This document shows, piece after piece, positions 1-8,071 of a DNA stretch of 64,000 nt (the first letter of the stretch is position 1; each line of letters starts with the position of its first letter). This DNA is from SNAP01 sp049671745. GTDB taxonomy: Bacteria > Bacteroidota > Bacteroidia > Bacteroidales > Marinifilaceae. Position numbers and translations under genes: made by a program. The stretch spans positions 20,783 through 84,782 of the forward strand of contig JBATVL010000013.1 of assembly GCA_049671745.1 (NCBI GenBank). Direction: 5' to 3'. The notes beneath the pieces were generated by a model. The model was given only the letters and a program-made list of their open reading frames with translations, had not been told where the DNA came from and searched no databases.

Positions 1-421
1 TACAGGACTGGACCCTAATCAGATAGTTGAGATTAGGGAATTGATTAAAATGGTAGGGAAAGATAAGTGTGTTATGCTTTCTACTCATATAATGCAAGAA
101 GTGGAAGCTATATGCGATAGAGTAATAATAATAAAAGATGGTAAGATAGTGGCTGACGATACGGCAAGTAAAATTGTACATTCGTCAAAAAGCATAAAAA
201 TTGGTGTGCAATTTTCTTTAGAGATTAATGAAGATGAACTTTCTAAATTAGAGGGTGTGATTTCTATTGAAAAACAAGAAGATAAACGTTTTGTTATTAA
301 TTGTAACAAGGATATTAGAGAAGATATATTTCTGTTTGCTGTAGCACAAAAGAATATTCTTATAGAACTTCAACTGCTACAAGAGAATCTAGAAACTGTT
401 TTTAAAGAATTAACACAATAG
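1..421 (+). CDS. gldA: ABC transporter ATP-binding protein, GldA-like (3' part only)
   Basis: The gene runs in from the left edge; the open frame begins at base 2. About 139 C-terminal residues are visible. They start in the D-loop (TGLDPNQ), so Walker A, the signature and Walker B lie outside the window. The switch histidine is seen in LSTHIMQEVEAICDR, followed by the IIKDGKIVADD strand typical of drug- and Nod-type ATPases. The long acidic C-terminal extension resembles GldA, the ATPase of an ABC complex linked to gliding in Bacteroidota. GldA-like proteins also occur in non-gliding members, so gliding is not implied. A general ABC-2 exporter ATPase is the alternative. Confidence 0.75.
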   Translation, partial: TGLDPNQIVEIRELIKMVGKDKCVMLSTHIMQEVEAICDRVIIIKDGKIVADDTASKIVHSSKSIKIGVQFSLEINEDELSKLEGVISIEKQEDKRFVINCNKDIREDIFLFAVAQKNILIELQLLQENLETVFKELTQ

Positions 422-498
422 AAAACTGACTTTTATCATGTATTCACTGAACCTGAATGCATATTTTCGCATAAAATAACCATAAATATTTATTATAA

Positions 499-1800
499 AT
501 GAATAAGAAGACTAGAGATTGTGTTGTAATTGGCATGGCATTATTTGCAATGTTTTTCGGTGCTGGGAATTTAATATTCCCTCCTCGTTTGGGATTATAT
601 AGTGGAGAGAACTGGGTAGAGGCTATTCTTGGCTTCTTTACTTCAGATGTGGTATTGTCTATATTTGCAGTGGCTGCTATTGCAAAAGCAGGTGGAACAT
701 TTAAAGATTTCGGTAATAAGGTTGGCAAAATATTCTCTCTTGCTCTTGGTATATTTTTAATGTTGACTGTTGGACCGCTATTAGCTATTCCAAGAACTGG
801 TGCTGTTAGTTACGAAATGGGTATTGCTCCATTGTTCGGAAATATTAACCAAGTTGTCTTTACCGCAGTATATTTTGCTGCTGCTCTTTTCTTTGTTCTT
901 AACCCTAAAGGTATATTAGATAAAATTGGCAAATGGTTAACTCCTGTACTTCTTATTTCTTTAGCTTCTATTATTATAAAGAACATAATTTCTCCTATTG
1001 GTGAGATTGCTCCTGCTCTTAAAGAAAATATATATACATATGGCTTCCTTCAAGGATTTCAAACTGTAGACGGTATTGCTGCTGTAATGTTTGCTTCTAT
1101 TATTCTTATTGCTCTTAAAGAAAAAGGGTATAAGAAAACAAATATTCAGATGGAAATGACTATTAAAGCAAGTTTAATAGCTTTTAGTATTATAGGATTT
1201 GTCTACGGTGGGTTAATATATCTTGGTGCTACTGGATCAGGAATTGTTAGTTCTGAACTCTCTAGAGCAGATTGCTTTGTTGCTTTAGTTCAGAATGTAT
1301 TTGGTGATGCTGGTAAGTATGTTGTTTCTGTTACTGTCCTTTTAGCTTGTTTTACAACAACGGCAGGACTTACAGCTACAGTTGCTGAATATTTTATGGA
1401 GATATCTAATAATAAACTTAAGTATAAGCTTAATGTTATAGTAATTATTTTTATTAGCTTTTTATTAGCTAATCTTGGTGTTTCTAAGATTGTTGAGTTT
1501 GCTGGGCCAATGCTTAACATTACATATCCTGCGTTAATTGTTCTTGTTATTATGAACCTTGTGGATAGAGGTAATATTAAAAAGATTGTATATCAGGGAG
1601 CTGTTGGTACAACTATCATCTTTACTAGTTTTTATTATCTTGCATATAAGATAGAGAGCATAAATACATTTCTACATGCTTTTCCGTTAGCTAAATATGA
1701 GATGGGTTGGGTATTCCCTGCCGTTGGAGGTGCACTCTCATTCTATATCTTTGCTAAGGTTTTAGAGTCTAAACTAAAAACAAAGAAAATAAGAAAATAA
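499..1800 (+). CDS. brnQ: Branched-chain amino acid transport system II carrier protein (BrnQ/LivII)
   Basis: This is a 433-residue polytopic membrane protein with about twelve hydrophobic segments. The N-terminus has the family pattern ALFAMFFGAGNLIFPP, followed by GFFTSDVVL, and further motifs include PRTGAVSYEMG and TTTAGLTATVAEYF. BrnQ proteins import leucine, isoleucine and valine by sodium or proton symport across the inner membrane. The length is normal for the family (430-440). The start is the ATG 77 bases after the GldA-like gene; a separate weak promoter (TATTTTCG at 462-469) may serve it. A strong terminator follows directly. Confidence 0.93.
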   Translation: MNKKTRDCVVIGMALFAMFFGAGNLIFPPRLGLYSGENWVEAILGFFTSDVVLSIFAVAAIAKAGGTFKDFGNKVGKIFSLALGIFLMLTVGPLLAIPRTGAVSYEMGIAPLFGNINQVVFTAVYFAAALFFVLNPKGILDKIGKWLTPVLLISLASIIIKNIISPIGEIAPALKENIYTYGFLQGFQTVDGIAAVMFASIILIALKEKGYKKTNIQMEMTIKASLIAFSIIGFVYGGLIYLGATGSGIVSSELSRADCFVALVQNVFGDAGKYVVSVTVLLACFTTTAGLTATVAEYFMEISNNKLKYKLNVIVIIFISFLLANLGVSKIVEFAGPMLNITYPALIVLVIMNLVDRGNIKKIVYQGAVGTTIIFTSFYYLAYKIESINTFLHAFPLAKYEMGWVFPAVGGALSFYIFAKVLESKLKTKKIRK

Positions 1801-1815
1801 ATAAGATAAAATCAA

Positions 1816-1848
1816 AGAGTCATCTGATAAGGATGGCTCTTTTTTTTT
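1816..1848 (+). terminator. Rho-independent terminator after brnQ
   Basis: A nine-base stem (1816-1824 with 1832-1840, one G-U pair) is followed by eight Ts. The T tract overlaps the possible -33 TTTG of the next promoter. Confidence 0.85.
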
Positions 1849-1879
1849 GGCAATATATAGCAGAAAGCAAGTATTTTTG
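1846..1879 (+). promoter_or_regulatory. Bacteroidota-type promoter for hemW
   Basis: A -7 element TATTTTTG (1872-1879) fits TAnnTTTG. A TTTG at 1846-1849 lies 22 bases upstream, slightly long for the 19-21 base spacing. The ATG at 1906 would have a short leader. Confidence 0.6.
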
Positions 1880-1905
1880 TATCTTCATATAAATAATAAA
1901 GAAAA

Positions 1906-3024
1906 ATGGCATCTATATACATACATATTCCTTTCTGTCACTCGAAATGCTACTATTGTGGTTTTCATTCTGTAGCCTCTTTAAGAGAGAAGAATGGAAT
2001 GCTGGAAGCTCTTTCAAAAGAGATTAATCTTCGTAAAGATTATTTGAAAGATGAGGAGATTCAGAGCATTTACTTCGGTGGTGGTACACCTTCTATTATT
2101 GCTGTTAGTGATCTTAACAAGATATTAGATTCTGTTAAGAGTATTCATAAAATTGCAGATGATGCAGAAATAACTCTTGAAGCTAATCCTGAAGATTTGT
2201 CTCTTGAGTATTTAAAAGATCTTAAAGGAATAGGGATTAATCGTATCAGCATAGGTATTCAGTGCCTTTTTGATGACATTCTCTTGTTTATCAATCGTAG
2301 ACATTCTGTTGAGAAAGCTTTACAGGCTATAGATATGGCTAAACAAGTTGGTATAGATAATATAAGCATAGATTTAATTTATGGAATACCAGGATTAGAT
2401 AAGAAAAGATGGGCTGAGAGTCTAGATAAACTTACTGATCTACCCATTTCTCATCTGTCTGCTTATTGCCTAAGTATAGATGAGAATACTGTTTTTGAAC
2501 ATAGATTAAGAAAAGGTGATTTTATTCCTCTTTCTGATGAAGAATGCGAAGAACAGTATGATATGTTGGTTGATTGGGCTAAAAAGAATGGCTTTTTCCA
2601 TTATGAGATATCAAATTTCTGCAAAAACAATCTTTATTCACATCACAATACTGCCTATTGGCAACAAAAACCGTATCTTGGCATTGGCCCTGGGGCACAC
2701 TCTTATGATAAGGAATCTAGACAATGGAATTTCTCTAATAATAAGAAATATCTTGAATATATAAACCGTGGAAGTATTCCTATGGAGATAGAGAGATTAA
2801 GTGAGGATGATAGGTTTAACGAATATATAATGACGGCCTTAAGAACAGCATGGGGAATAGATAAACATTACCTGTCTGAGACTTTTGGCGTGAAGCATTT
2901 CAACCATGTAATAGAGCAAGCAAATAAGCATGCTAAGCACGTAAAAATAGATGATACAAACATTTCTCTTACAGAGGAAGGATTGTTTCTATCTAATGAT
3001 ATTATATCAGATATGTTTATCTAA
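1906..3024 (+). CDS. hemW: Radical SAM heme chaperone HemW (HemN-like)
   Basis: This 372-residue radical SAM protein has its 4Fe-4S cluster cysteines at C11, C15 and C18 (CHSKCYYCGF). The residue two after the third cysteine is Phe; true HemN coproporphyrinogen dehydrogenase has a fourth Cys there and is about 450 residues long. Next come YFGGGTPS (SAM binding), EANPEDLS, and RISIGIQ. The C-terminal HemN domain carries YEISNF and GIGPGAHSY. HemW binds heme and is thought to deliver it to respiratory enzymes rather than making porphyrin. It has its own promoter and is followed by the asnS promoter, so it is probably monocistronic. Confidence 0.9.
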   Translation: MASIYIHIPFCHSKCYYCGFHSVASLREKNGMLEALSKEINLRKDYLKDEEIQSIYFGGGTPSIIAVSDLNKILDSVKSIHKIADDAEITLEANPEDLSLEYLKDLKGIGINRISIGIQCLFDDILLFINRRHSVEKALQAIDMAKQVGIDNISIDLIYGIPGLDKKRWAESLDKLTDLPISHLSAYCLSIDENTVFEHRLRKGDFIPLSDEECEEQYDMLVDWAKKNGFFHYEISNFCKNNLYSHHNTAYWQQKPYLGIGPGAHSYDKESRQWNFSNNKKYLEYINRGSIPMEIERLSEDDRFNEYIMTALRTAWGIDKHYLSETFGVKHFNHVIEQANKHAKHVKIDDTNISLTEEGLFLSNDIISDMFI

Positions 3025-3045
3025 AAGATTCTTAAAACTATAAGT

Positions 3046-3077
3046 TTTGCTTTCTTTAAGAAATAAATATATTTTTG
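3046..3077 (+). promoter_or_regulatory. Promoter of the asnS-rpoN operon
   Basis: TTTG at 3046-3049, then 20 bases, then TATTTTTG at 3070-3077. This is a full match to the Bacteroidota housekeeping -33/-7 promoter at ideal spacing, with the start codon about 25 bases after the expected transcription start. Confidence 0.8.
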
Positions 3078-3108
3078 TGCATAAGTTCATAATATAAGGA
3101 TATTAAAA

Positions 3109-4554
3109 ATGAGAACATTAAAATTAACAGTTAAAGACCTGCTAGAGTCGGGGAAAGCTGGAGAAGAGGTAAGCATAAAAGGCTGGGTTAGAACGAAAAG
3201 AGGTAATAAGCAAATAAATTTTGTGGCTCTTAATGATGGTTCTACTATCAATAATATACAGATTGTTGTTGATGTACCAAATTTTAATGAAGACGATATA
3301 CAAAAAATTACCACTGGTGCTGCTATTCACGTAAAAGGTGTATTTGTAGAATCTAAAGGTGGACAACAGTCTATTGAGATTGCTGCTAAAGAGATAGAGA
3401 TTCTTGGTGTATGCGATCCTGAAACTTATCCTATACAGCCTAAGAAACACTCTTTAGAATTTTTAAGAGAGAATGCACATTTACGTTTCAGAACTCAAAC
3501 ATTCGGTGCTATATTCCGTGTTAGAAACGCTATGTCGTTCGCTGTACATAAATTTTTCAACGAGAATGGATTTAACTATCTACATACTCCTCTTATAACT
3601 GGTTCTGATGCTGAAGGTGCTGGAGAGATGTTTAGAGTTTCTACTCTTGACCCTGCTAATCCTCCTATGAATGCGGAAGGTAAGATTGACTATTCTCAAG
3701 ATTTCTTTGGAAAAGCTACTAATCTTACTGTTTCTGGTCAGTTAGAAGGTGAATTAGGAGCAATGTCTCTTGGTAAAATATATACTTTCGGTCCTACTTT
3801 TAGAGCTGAAAATTCTAATACTACTCGTCATTTGGCTGAGTTTTGGATGATAGAACCTGAGATGGCATTTCATGACATCACAGATAATATGGATCTTGCT
3901 GAGGATTTCATGAAGTATGTTATCAAGTATGCTCTTGAGAACTGTATGGACGATCTTCAATTTCTATCTAAACGTCTTACTGAAGAAGAAAAAGGTAAAA
4001 AGAAAGAAGAACAATCTATGGAGCTTATCGCTAAATTAGAGTCTGTTCTTGCTGAAGATTTCGAAAGAGTTACATATACTGAGGCTATGGATATCCTTAG
4101 AAACTCAAAGCCTAACAAGAAACATAAATTTAAATACCCTATAGAAGACTGGGGAATGGACTTGCAATCAGAACATGAGAGATTCCTTGTGGAGAAGCAT
4201 TTCAAGAAACCAGTTATTCTTATCGATTACCCTAAAGAGATTAAGTCGTTCTACATGAAGCTTAACCCAGACAATAAGACTGTGGCTGCTATGGACGTTC
4301 TTTTCCCAGGTATTGGTGAGATTATAGGTGGTTCTCAAAGAGAAGAGAATCTTGAGAAATTATTAGGTAGAATGGAAGAAATTGGAATTCCTGCTGCTGA
4401 TATGGATTGGTATCTTGATACAAGAAGATATGGTTCTGCTGAGCATTCAGGATTCGGATTAGGTTTCGAACGTTTAATCTTATTCATTACAGGAATGGGT
4501 AATATTCGTGACGTAATTCCTTTTCCTAGAACACCTAAAAATGCTGAATTTTAA
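3109..4554 (+). CDS. asnS: Asparagine--tRNA ligase
   Basis: This class IIb aminoacyl-tRNA synthetase (481 residues) charges tRNA-Asn. The N-terminal OB-fold (about residues 1-120) has VSIKGWVRTKRGNKQINFVAL. The catalytic core shows motif 2 (FGPTFRAENSNTTRHLAEFW) and motif 3 (GLGFERLILFITGMGNIRD). The C-terminal IPFPRTPKNAEF distinguishes AsnRS from AspRS. A Lys/Glu-rich stretch near residues 290-310 (EEEKGKKKEEQS) accounts for the slightly larger size than E. coli AsnS (466). It is the first gene of a tight operon: rpoN starts 14 bases after its stop. Confidence 0.97.
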   Translation: MRTLKLTVKDLLESGKAGEEVSIKGWVRTKRGNKQINFVALNDGSTINNIQIVVDVPNFNEDDIQKITTGAAIHVKGVFVESKGGQQSIEIAAKEIEILGVCDPETYPIQPKKHSLEFLRENAHLRFRTQTFGAIFRVRNAMSFAVHKFFNENGFNYLHTPLITGSDAEGAGEMFRVSTLDPANPPMNAEGKIDYSQDFFGKATNLTVSGQLEGELGAMSLGKIYTFGPTFRAENSNTTRHLAEFWMIEPEMAFHDITDNMDLAEDFMKYVIKYALENCMDDLQFLSKRLTEEEKGKKKEEQSMELIAKLESVLAEDFERVTYTEAMDILRNSKPNKKHKFKYPIEDWGMDLQSEHERFLVEKHFKKPVILIDYPKEIKSFYMKLNPDNKTVAAMDVLFPGIGEIIGGSQREENLEKLLGRMEEIGIPAADMDWYLDTRRYGSAEHSGFGLGFERLILFITGMGNIRDVIPFPRTPKNAEF

Positions 4555-4568
4555 ATCAAAATAGATAT

Positions 4569-6014
4569 ATGCTCAAACAAAGAATACAACAAAAGCTATC
4601 ACAGAAGATTAATCCTCTGCAAATACAGCTTATTAAATTGCTTGAGCTTCCTACGTTCAAACTTGAACAAAGGATTAAGGAGGAGCTAGAGAAAAACCCT
4701 GTTCTTGAAGAAGGTCATGAATATTCAGAGGATAATACTCCCGAGGATAATACTGATTATGAACAAGAAAAGGATATCTCTATTGATGAGTTTATCAATA
4801 AAGATGATACTCCTTCGTATAAACTATCTGCGAATAACTATTCAAGTGATGATAAAAGAGAAGATATCCCTTTTGCTGGTTCTACCAGCTTTAGGGAATC
4901 TTTACTCTCTCAATTAGGTCTTCGCAATATTTCAGACAGAGAAAAAGCTTTTGCTGAATATCTGATTGGCAATATTGATAATGACGGTTACCTTCGTCGT
5001 GATCTAGAGGCTGTAGCTGATGATTTAGCCTTCTCAACAGGCGTAGAAACATCAGAGGAGGAATTAACTCATGTTCTTCATATAATTCAAGATTTCGAAC
5101 CTATAGGAGTTGGAGCTAAAGATCTTCGTGATTGCCTACTTATTCAAATAATAAAAAAGAAAAAGCTCAACTATAAGGAGTCGAAAGAGAATGCTTATAA
5201 GATTCTTAGGCATACCTTCGATGAGTTCACTAGAAAGCACTACGATAAGATTCAGCGTAAGTTGAAACTCTCTGATGAGGATCTTAAACTGGCTGTAGAG
5301 GAAATTCTTAAACTAAATCCTAAACCTGGAGGAACGGCTGCTGAACCTTATGTACGCGAGGCTGTGAAAATTATTCCTGATTTTATTCTTGAACTGGTTA
5401 ATGGAGAATTACAACTAAACTTAAACTCTAAAAATGTTCCTGAACTTAAGATTAATAGATCTTATATGGAATTGATGGAAGATATTCAAACCTCTAAAGA
5501 ACCAACTAAGCAAAAAAAAGATGCTGTTGCTTTTGTGAAATATAAATTAAACTCAGCAAAGTCATTTATTGATGCTATTAAACAACGTCAGCAAACATTG
5601 ATGTTTACTATGACTGCTATTATTCAGTTACAAGAGGAATATTTTATAACTGGAGATATTGCTAAGCTGAAACCTATGATTCTTAAAGATGTAGCTGAGT
5701 TAACTCATTTAGATGTGTCTACTATTTCTAGAGTTTCTAATTCTAAATATATACAAACACATTTCGGTATCTTCTCTCTAAAAGATTTTTTTAGTGGAAG
5801 TATGCAAACAGAATCTGGAGAAGAGGTTAGTACAAATGAAGTTAAAAATACTCTTCAAGACATTGTTGATGCAGAAAATAAAAGCAAACCTCTTACAGAT
5901 GATGAATTAGTAGATATACTAAACAAGAAGAATTACAAGATTGCAAGACGTACTGTTGCCAAATATAGAGGACAATTAAATATTCCTGTGGCTAGATTAA
6001 GAAAAGAACTTTAA
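4569..6014 (+). CDS. rpoN: RNA polymerase sigma-54 factor
   Basis: This sigma-54 (481 residues) directs RNA polymerase to -24/-12 promoters that need AAA+ enhancer-binding activators. The Gln/Leu-rich region I is at residues 1-48 (QKLSQKINPLQIQLIKLLEL), followed by an acidic region II (about 48-90) rich in Asp and Glu. Core-binding and DNA-binding regions follow, with DVSTISRVSNSKYIQTHFGIFSLKDFF. The diagnostic RpoN box ARRTVAKYR is at residues 459-467. Gaps of 14 bases on both sides place it in an operon with asnS and the PAP2 gene. No partner enhancer-binding protein is in the window. Confidence 0.97.
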   Translation: MLKQRIQQKLSQKINPLQIQLIKLLELPTFKLEQRIKEELEKNPVLEEGHEYSEDNTPEDNTDYEQEKDISIDEFINKDDTPSYKLSANNYSSDDKREDIPFAGSTSFRESLLSQLGLRNISDREKAFAEYLIGNIDNDGYLRRDLEAVADDLAFSTGVETSEEELTHVLHIIQDFEPIGVGAKDLRDCLLIQIIKKKKLNYKESKENAYKILRHTFDEFTRKHYDKIQRKLKLSDEDLKLAVEEILKLNPKPGGTAAEPYVREAVKIIPDFILELVNGELQLNLNSKNVPELKINRSYMELMEDIQTSKEPTKQKKDAVAFVKYKLNSAKSFIDAIKQRQQTLMFTMTAIIQLQEEYFITGDIAKLKPMILKDVAELTHLDVSTISRVSNSKYIQTHFGIFSLKDFFSGSMQTESGEEVSTNEVKNTLQDIVDAENKSKPLTDDELVDILNKKNYKIARRTVAKYRGQLNIPVARLRKEL

Positions 6015-6028
6015 TATAAAACACTAAT

Positions 6029-6643
6029 ATGAACGTACTCAATAAAACTGCTAAGGCTATTTCAATTATATTTCATCCTATACTTATTCCTTTATTCGCA
6101 ATATTTATAATTTTTCATTCAGGTTCATTATTCTCATATGTTCCTTATAACATTAAAAATCTTACTTATATTATTGCTTTAATTTCAACAGTACTTTTAC
6201 CTGCAAGCATTTTACCTTTGCTTAAATTTCAGAAAATCATATCTAGTTATTCTCTTACTGATAGAAGAGAAAGAATTATTCCTATCATCCTTTCTATAAT
6301 GTTCTACTTTATGGGATTCTATCTAACTTCTAAACTTCCTATGTCGAATATTATTTTATCTCTATACAAGGCGTTAATGATAGCCATTCTTGGAGTAGGA
6401 ATGATCTCTTTATACTGGAAAATAAGCATACATATGACATCTATTGGGGGTATATGCGCCATTGTTATATTTATTAACATGTACTATCAAGCAAATACAA
6501 TACTTTGGATTATAGCATCTATATTATTAGCTGGACTAATGGGAAGTTCAAGACTTATATTAGGTAGACATACTCCTGCTCAGGTTTATGCAGGATTTAT
6601 TTGGGGAATGATCAGTGTTCTGTCGGTATTAATAATTTTCTAA
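6029..6643 (+). CDS. PAP2-superfamily membrane protein
   Basis: This 204-residue integral membrane protein has about six hydrophobic segments. Near the C-terminus is SSRLILGRHTPAQVYAGF, which resembles motif 3 of PAP2 phosphatases (SRxxxxxHxxxD). Here the usual Asp is replaced by Gln, as I believe is common in related Bacteroidota proteins. A basic stretch LTDRRERIIP (about residues 76-85) may stand in for motif 1. Members hydrolyse lipid phosphates such as phosphatidate or undecaprenyl diphosphate at the membrane, but the altered motif makes activity uncertain. It is the last gene of the asnS-rpoN operon and is followed by a terminator. Confidence 0.75.
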   Translation: MNVLNKTAKAISIIFHPILIPLFAIFIIFHSGSLFSYVPYNIKNLTYIIALISTVLLPASILPLLKFQKIISSYSLTDRRERIIPIILSIMFYFMGFYLTSKLPMSNIILSLYKALMIAILGVGMISLYWKISIHMTSIGGICAIVIFINMYYQANTILWIIASILLAGLMGSSRLILGRHTPAQVYAGFIWGMISVLSVLIIF

Positions 6644-6677
6644 TTATCAAATAACTATATGTTATTTTCACAACAAC

Positions 6678-6713
6678 AAAGAGACTATTCCCATAATTAG
6701 GAATAGTCTCTTT
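6678..6713. terminator. Bidirectional terminator between convergent genes
   Basis: A perfect inverted repeat, arms 6678-6691 and 6700-6713, with A and T ends. It ends the asnS operon on the plus strand and can also serve the SPOR lipoprotein gene arriving on the minus strand. Confidence 0.85.
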
Positions 6714-6836
6714 CTAGATCTTTTACTTAAATAATTATCTTAGTTATTGTTATTTGTTTTGTTTAAACATCTATAATGAATTCTGACAAATAAACATAAT
6801 AAACACATAAAAAAGAACTAAAAACTACTTTATTTG

Positions 6837-7295
6837 CTAATATCTTCTTGGAATATGCAACCAAACATCTTCAGAACCTTCTTTTGAACGCTCATCTGCT
6901 AGTACTCTAAACGCCTCTTTTAGATTAGAAAAAGACATATAAGAGACTCTGTGATTGCCTTCTTTTGAATCAAAAATTCTAGAATCATAACCTAATTCTT
7001 GAAGTTTTGCTTGCATTATTTCAGCATTACACATATTTTGGTACGAACCTGCAATCATAAAATATTTCATTATCTCTGCATGTGCGACAGGTTCTGCTAC
7101 TGGCTCAACATCTATAACAGGCTCAACAACAGGCTCTATAGCAGTTTCATAAGCAACTGTATCTGGCTGCAATGTGTCTTTCTCTACTACAGCGCTTTTT
7201 CTAGGTTTTCTGTGTTTACTCTTCTTGCTTTTACAAGACGTAAAACATAAGCCTAGGATAGCTACAACAGCTACAATACTAATTAATTGTCTCAT
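6837..7295 (-). CDS. SPOR-domain lipoprotein
   Basis: A 152-residue protein with a lipoprotein signal peptide; the lipobox ends ...LCFTSC at about residues 16-20. A basic Lys/Arg/Ser stretch follows, then a Pro/Val/Glu-rich linker (PVVEPVIDVEPVAEPVA) of the kind that spans periplasm. The C-terminal 75 residues (YFMIAGSYQNMCNAEIMQAKL ... VWLHIPRRY) form a SPOR domain, which binds peptidoglycan stripped of stem peptides at division sites. It is probably anchored in a membrane and acts at the septum or in cell-wall turnover. It is transcribed alone. The linker length would barely cross the periplasm, so which membrane holds it is open. Confidence 0.85.
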   Translation of the reverse strand: MRQLISIVAVVAILGLCFTSCKSKKSKHRKPRKSAVVEKDTLQPDTVAYETAIEPVVEPVIDVEPVAEPVAHAEIMKYFMIAGSYQNMCNAEIMQAKLQELGYDSRIFDSKEGNHRVSYMSFSNLKEAFRVLADERSKEGSEDVWLHIPRRY

Positions 7296-7454
7296 ATTTA
7301 AACTTATTAGTTACAACTTCAAATTTAGGAATTTTTATTTAAATGCCATTCTCTATGAATTAAAAATGACTAACTTAACAAAAACTTATTACTTGTTTAT
7401 ATGCTTAAAAGGATAAATAAGTTACTTTTATAACGAATAAAATATATAAATAAA

Positions 7455-7835
7455 ATGAAAACACTTGCATTAGTCGCACACGACAATAAAAAAAACGCTC
7501 TACTTACATGGGCAAAGAAACATGTTGAAGAATTACTGAAACATGAGTTAATTGGCACATCACATACAGCTCAGTTACTGAATGATGTACTCGATTTGAA
7601 TGTTAAACCTTTTGGGCACGGACCTAACGGTGGAGATATACTTCTTGCTGCTAAAATTTTAGCAAATGAGGTAGAAGGAATAATTTTCTTGATAGATCAA
7701 CAATCACCTCATGGACATGAGCACGATATACAGACTTTAATAAGAACAGCTGTTATCAACGATATTCCTATTGCATTAAATACTGCAACTGCTGATTATC
7801 TTATACAAGATTTAAAACCAAAAAAGGAGGCCTAG
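7455..7835 (+). CDS. mgsA: Methylglyoxal synthase
   Basis: MgsA converts dihydroxyacetone phosphate to methylglyoxal and phosphate, a bypass that relieves phosphate shortage in glycolysis. The protein has 126 residues, shorter than E. coli MgsA (152) because both termini are trimmed. Active-site residues are present: D10 (LVAHD), the phosphate loop GPNGGD with D61, and H88 and D91 in HGHEHD, matching E. coli D20, D71, H98 and D101. TATADYLIQ near the end is also typical. The stop codon lies inside the terminator palindrome. Confidence 0.95.
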   Translation: MKTLALVAHDNKKNALLTWAKKHVEELLKHELIGTSHTAQLLNDVLDLNVKPFGHGPNGGDILLAAKILANEVEGIIFLIDQQSPHGHEHDIQTLIRTAVINDIPIALNTATADYLIQDLKPKKEA

Positions 7836-7846
7836 GCCTCCTTTTT
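7821..7846. terminator. Bidirectional terminator shared by mgsA and tRNA-Gln
   Basis: Five As, a fully palindromic GGAGGCCTAGGCCTCC, then five Ts. The mgsA stop codon TAG (7833-7835) is in the centre. The minus-strand tRNA-Gln ends five bases to the right, so the same hairpin can end both transcripts. Confidence 0.85.
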
Positions 7847-7850
7847 ACTG

Positions 7851-7921
7851 TTGTCCTACTAGGACTCGAACCTAGAATGACAGAATCAAAATCTGCTGTG
7901 TTACCATTACACCATAGGACA
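7851..7921 (-). tRNA. tRNA-Gln (TTG)
   Basis: Read on the minus strand this 71-base gene folds into a cloverleaf. The seven-pair acceptor stem TGTCCTA/TAGGACA is 7921-7915 with 7858-7852, the T arm has GGTTCGAGTCC, and the anticodon loop is TTTTGAT with anticodon TTG. The U-A first pair is usual for tRNA-Gln. The CCA end is not encoded. Confidence 0.95.
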
Positions 7922-7938
7922 ATCGCTTTATTGAGTCA

Positions 7939-7970
7939 CAAAGATAGTACATCATTTTAAAATCTAAAAA
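7939..7970 (-). promoter_or_regulatory. Promoter of tRNA-Gln
   Basis: On the minus strand TATCTTTG (7946-7939) fits the -7 element. A T-rich TTTTTAG at 7970-7964 sits near the -33 position. The start of the tRNA is about 18 bases further on. Confidence 0.6.
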
Positions 7971-8002
7971 AAAACATAAACTTTTTTCAAAAAAAAAACT
8001 TC

Positions 8003-8035
8003 TTTAAAATAATATAAACAGATTTTGTATCTTTG
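8003..8035 (+). promoter_or_regulatory. Promoter of the SpoIID-rhodanese-cyclophilin operon
   Basis: A -7 TATCTTTG (8028-8035) is preceded 21 bases upstream by TTTA (8003-8006), one base off the -33 consensus. The first ATG follows at 8072. Confidence 0.65.
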
Positions 8036-8071
8036 TACCGTTTCATACTTAACATTAAAACAAATATATAA